Shown piece after piece: positions 61,518-64,000 of a DNA stretch of 64,000 bases. The stretch lies in NCBI RefSeq assembly GCF_050627025.1, contig NZ_CP192472.1; one strand, given 5' to 3'. Numbering within the stretch: position 1 is the first letter of the stretch; each line of letters starts with the position of its first letter. A model generated the notes under the pieces. That model saw nothing but the letters and a program-made list of their open reading frames with translations, ran no database searches and was not told the origin of the DNA. Source of the stretch: Variovorax paradoxus_P (GTDB lineage: Bacteria > Pseudomonadota > Gammaproteobacteria > Burkholderiales > Burkholderiaceae_C). The translations under genes and the position numbers were made by a program.

Positions 61518-62243
61518 ATGGCCGGACATAGCAAATGGGCAAACATTCAGCACCGGAAGGGCCGCCAGGACGAGAAGCGCGGAAAGCTCTGGACCCGCGC
61601 CATTCGCGAAATCATGGTGGCGGCCCGTGCTGGCGGGGGCGACCTCAGTGGTAATCCCCGCTTGCGGCTTGCGGTCGAAAAAGCCAAGGCAGTCAACCTG
61701 CCGATCGACACCGTCAAGCGCAACATCGACAAGGCCACCGGCAACCTCGAAGGCGTGAATTACGAAGAAATTCGTTACGAGGGGTACGGAATCGGAGGCG
61801 CCGCAATCATTGTGGACACCATGACCGACAACCGCGTGCGCACCGTGGCCGAGGTGCGCCATGCATTTTCCAAGCACGGCGGCAACATGGGCACCGAGGG
61901 TTCGGTGGCCTTCCAGTTCAAGCACTGCGGGCAGATCATCTTTGCACCCGGCACCGACGAAGACAAGGTGATGGAGCTTGCGCTGGAGGCCGGTGCCGAA
62001 GACGTTGTTACCGACGACGACGGCGCCATCGAGGTGCTCACCGCAGTCGGCGATTTTGAAGCCGTCAAGAATGCACTCGAGGCCGCCGGCCTCAAGCCCG
62101 AGGTGGCCGAGGTCACCATGCGGCCCGAAAACACGGTCGAAATTACCGGCGAAGACGCGGCCAAGATGCAAAAGCTGCTCGATGTGCTCGAAGACCTGGA
62201 CGATGTCCAGGAGGTCTATCACAACGCGGCGCTTTCCGAATGA
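61518..62243 (+). CDS. yebC: YebC/PmpR-family DNA-binding regulatory protein
   Basis: A 241-residue YebC-family protein: MAGHSKWANIQHRKGRQDEK at the N-terminus, DTVKRNIDKATG, the YEGYGIGGAAIIVDTMTDNR strand, and the acidic AEDVVTDDDG C-terminal part. Family members are described as transcription regulators, and newer work links some to translation of proline tracts. Start ATG at 61518 matches the family. It is 28 bases upstream of purD. Confidence 0.95.
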   Translation: MAGHSKWANIQHRKGRQDEKRGKLWTRAIREIMVAARAGGGDLSGNPRLRLAVEKAKAVNLPIDTVKRNIDKATGNLEGVNYEEIRYEGYGIGGAAIIVDTMTDNRVRTVAEVRHAFSKHGGNMGTEGSVAFQFKHCGQIIFAPGTDEDKVMELALEAGAEDVVTDDDGAIEVLTAVGDFEAVKNALEAAGLKPEVAEVTMRPENTVEITGEDAAKMQKLLDVLEDLDDVQEVYHNAALSE

Positions 62244-62271
62244 ACGACACACAGCGAATGAAGGCCTGCGA

Positions 62272-63570
62272 ATGAAGGTATTGGTAATTGGAGGAGGGGG
62301 CCGCGAACACGCCTTGGCGTGGCGCCTGGCGCAGGCCAATCGGGTCAGCCGCGTGTACGTGGCGCCGGGCAATGGCGGCACCGTAAGCGACGAGCGCTAC
62401 GACTGCATCGACATTACGGAGCCCGCCGCGCTGCGCGAATGGGCCACCAAGGAAAAGATCGCGCTCACCGTGGTCGGCCCCGAGGCGCCGCTCGCCGCTG
62501 GCGTGGTCGATGAATTCCGTGCGCACGGCTTGCGCATCTTCGGCCCCACGCAGGCCGCGGCGCAGCTCGAGAGCTCCAAGGCGTTTTCCAAGGCGTTCAT
62601 GAAGCGCCACAAGATTCCGACGGCCGAATACGAGGCTTTTACCGATGCGGCCGCGGCCCATGCGTACATCGATGCCAAGGGCGCACCCATCGTCGTCAAG
62701 GCCGACGGCCTGGCGGCGGGCAAGGGCGTTGTGGTGGCCATGACGGCAGAAGAAGCGCACGAGGCGGTCGACTTTATGCTGGTCGACAACAAGTTCGGTG
62801 TGTCCCACAACGACGGCGGTGCGCGCGTCGTCATCGAAGAATTCTTGCAGGGCGAGGAAGCCAGCTTCATTGTGCTGTGCGACGGCAAGAACGTGACCGC
62901 GCTGGCCACCAGCCAGGACCACAAGCGCCTGCTGGACAACGACGAAGGCCCCAACACCGGCGGCATGGGTGCCTATTCGCCCGCGCCGGTGGTCACGGCC
63001 GAAGTGCACGCGCGTGCCATGCGCGAGATCATCCTGCCGACGATTCGCGGCATGGAAAAAGACGGCATTCCGTACACCGGCTTTCTCTACGCGGGTCTCA
63101 TGATCGACCCATCGGGCCATCCGAAGACGCTCGAGTTCAACTGCCGCATGGGCGACCCCGAGACGCAGCCGATCATGATGCGGCTCAAATCCGATCTGTT
63201 CGAGGTGTTCTGGCACGCGACCGACGGCACGCTCGACCAGGTCGAGCTGCAATGGGACCGGCGCGTGGCCTTGGGCGTGGTGATGGCCGCGCACGGCTAT
63301 CCGCTCTCGCCGCGCAAGGGCGACCGCATTTCGGGCATTCCGGCCGAAGCGCCCGATGCCGTGGTGTTCCATGCCGGCACCACGCAGCAAGACGGCGAAC
63401 TCAAGACCAGCGGCGGCCGCGTGCTTTGCGTGACGGTACTGGCCGACAGCGTGAGGCTCGCGCAGCAGCGGGCTTATGAAGTGGCGGCGCGCATCAACTT
63501 CGATGGCGCGCAGTACCGCAAGGACATCGGGCATCGCGCGGTTCACGCGCGCAATCACCCCCAGGCTTGA
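62272..63570 (+). CDS. purD: Phosphoribosylamine-glycine ligase
   Basis: A 432-residue ATP-grasp enzyme catalysing the second purine-synthesis step. VIGGGGREHALAWRLAQ, PEAPLAAGVVDEF, the ATP-grasp VVKADGLAAGKGVVVA, EEFLQGEEASFIVLCDG and the metal site LEFNCRMGDPETQ are present. The ATG at 62272 is close behind yebC, and hemF starts at its stop (TGATG). Confidence 0.96.
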   Translation: MKVLVIGGGGREHALAWRLAQANRVSRVYVAPGNGGTVSDERYDCIDITEPAALREWATKEKIALTVVGPEAPLAAGVVDEFRAHGLRIFGPTQAAAQLESSKAFSKAFMKRHKIPTAEYEAFTDAAAAHAYIDAKGAPIVVKADGLAAGKGVVVAMTAEEAHEAVDFMLVDNKFGVSHNDGGARVVIEEFLQGEEASFIVLCDGKNVTALATSQDHKRLLDNDEGPNTGGMGAYSPAPVVTAEVHARAMREIILPTIRGMEKDGIPYTGFLYAGLMIDPSGHPKTLEFNCRMGDPETQPIMMRLKSDLFEVFWHATDGTLDQVELQWDRRVALGVVMAAHGYPLSPRKGDRISGIPAEAPDAVVFHAGTTQQDGELKTSGGRVLCVTVLADSVRLAQQRAYEVAARINFDGAQYRKDIGHRAVHARNHPQA

Positions 63571-64000
63571 TGCAGCAGACCAATCCGGCAGCGGTGGGCG
63601 ACTACCTGCGAGCGCTCCAGCAGGAGATCGTTGCGGCGGTAGAAGCTGCGGACGGCAGCGCCTGTACGCGCGATGCATGGCAAAAGGAACCTGGCGAGCC
63701 CTTGCAGGGCAACGGCCTCACCTGCATTCTCGAAGGCGGCGAGCTGTTCGAGCGCGCAGGCTGCGGTTTCTCGCAAGTGCGCGGCCCCAAGCTGCCGCCT
63801 TCTGCCACGCAGAACCGGCCTGAGCTTGCAGGTGCGCCTTTCGAGGCCATGGGGGTGTCGCTGGTGTTCCACCCGCGCAACCCCTACGTGCCCATCGTTC
63901 ACATGAACGTGCGCATGCTGGCCGCGTTGCCCGAAGGCAAGGAGCCGGTGTGCTGGTTCGGCGGCGGCATGGACCTGACGCCTTGCTATGGCTTCGAAGA
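63570..64000 (+). CDS. hemF: Oxygen-dependent coproporphyrinogen III oxidase, 5' part
   Basis: The window cuts this gene after 143 codons. The N-terminus (GDYLRALQQEIVAAVEAADG) and the GSACTRDAWQKEP and GEGLTCILEGGELFERAGC segments are HemF-like, followed by FSQVRGPKLPPSA, VFHPRNPYVPIVHMNVR and FGGGMDLTPCYGFEE near the end. HemF converts coproporphyrinogen III to protoporphyrinogen IX in heme synthesis, using O2. The ATG overlaps the purD stop by one base. Confidence 0.95.
   Translation, partial: MQQTNPAAVGDYLRALQQEIVAAVEAADGSACTRDAWQKEPGEPLQGNGLTCILEGGELFERAGCGFSQVRGPKLPPSATQNRPELAGAPFEAMGVSLVFHPRNPYVPIVHMNVRMLAALPEGKEPVCWFGGGMDLTPCYGFE

Overview
The window is a gene-dense, GC-rich stretch of a betaproteobacterial chromosome. 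Gene content and order (greA / yhbY / rlmE / ftsH / folP / glmM; ycaR-kdsB with lpxK and exbBD; icd / clpS / clpA) and protein style point to the family Comamonadaceae, most likely Variovorax or a close relative; this is inferred from recalled gene order, not from a search. I see no rRNA, tRNA, insertion sequence, prophage or CRISPR array. Genes are tightly packed, with many ATGA, GTGA or TGATG overlaps and several TTG or GTG starts.

1-7.5 kb: housekeeping block (greA end, membrane protein, glycosyltransferase + yhbY, rlmE, ftsH, folP, glmM, GNAT). 7.6-13.2 kb: minus-strand fatty/aromatic acyl-CoA catabolism set (acyl-CoA dehydrogenase, APH-type phosphotransferase, Crp-family regulator, enoyl-CoA hydratase, 3-hydroxyacyl-CoA dehydrogenase). 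13.3-23.4 kb: MFS transporter, D-2-hydroxyacid dehydrogenase, lexA with two candidate operators and a divergent asparaginase, adk, the kdsB-ycaR-lpxK-exbD-exbB envelope operon, xseA. 23.5-33.5 kb: sodB, small secreted proteins, icd, clpS-clpA, cardiolipin synthase, sbcB and an acetyltransferase.

33.5-44.4 kb (minus strand): a long nucleobase operon. It joins a GTP-cyclohydrolase-II-like protein (URC1 type), a DUF1688 protein (URC4/Urg3 type) and uracil phosphoribosyltransferase with a BMP-family nucleoside ABC importer, a lipobox-bearing nucleosidase and a CodA-like deaminase. This matches the gene set of the URC uracil-catabolism pathway known genetically from yeasts, and it is the most interesting metabolic system here.

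44.5-46.8 kb: a small envelope-stress module, an ECF sigma factor with an NrsF-type (DUF1109) anti-sigma factor, a SigF-like promoter at its start, and a divergent pair of exported/membrane proteins. 46.9-48.4 kb: a HerA/DUF853-type ATPase.

48.4-61.4 kb: an aryl-polyene (xanthomonadin-like) pigment locus in two arms. The plus arm has ACP, membrane protein, AMP-ligase/dehydratase fusion, acyltransferase, LolA-like carrier, MMPL exporter, NodB deacetylase, methyltransferase, dehydratase and FabG. The minus arm has a UbiE-like methyltransferase, an FkbO/Hyg5/XanB2-type chorismatase, a PlsC acyltransferase and a GT2 glycosyltransferase. No ketosynthase gene is present, so chain assembly must depend on enzymes encoded elsewhere. 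61.5-64 kb: yebC, purD and the start of hemF.
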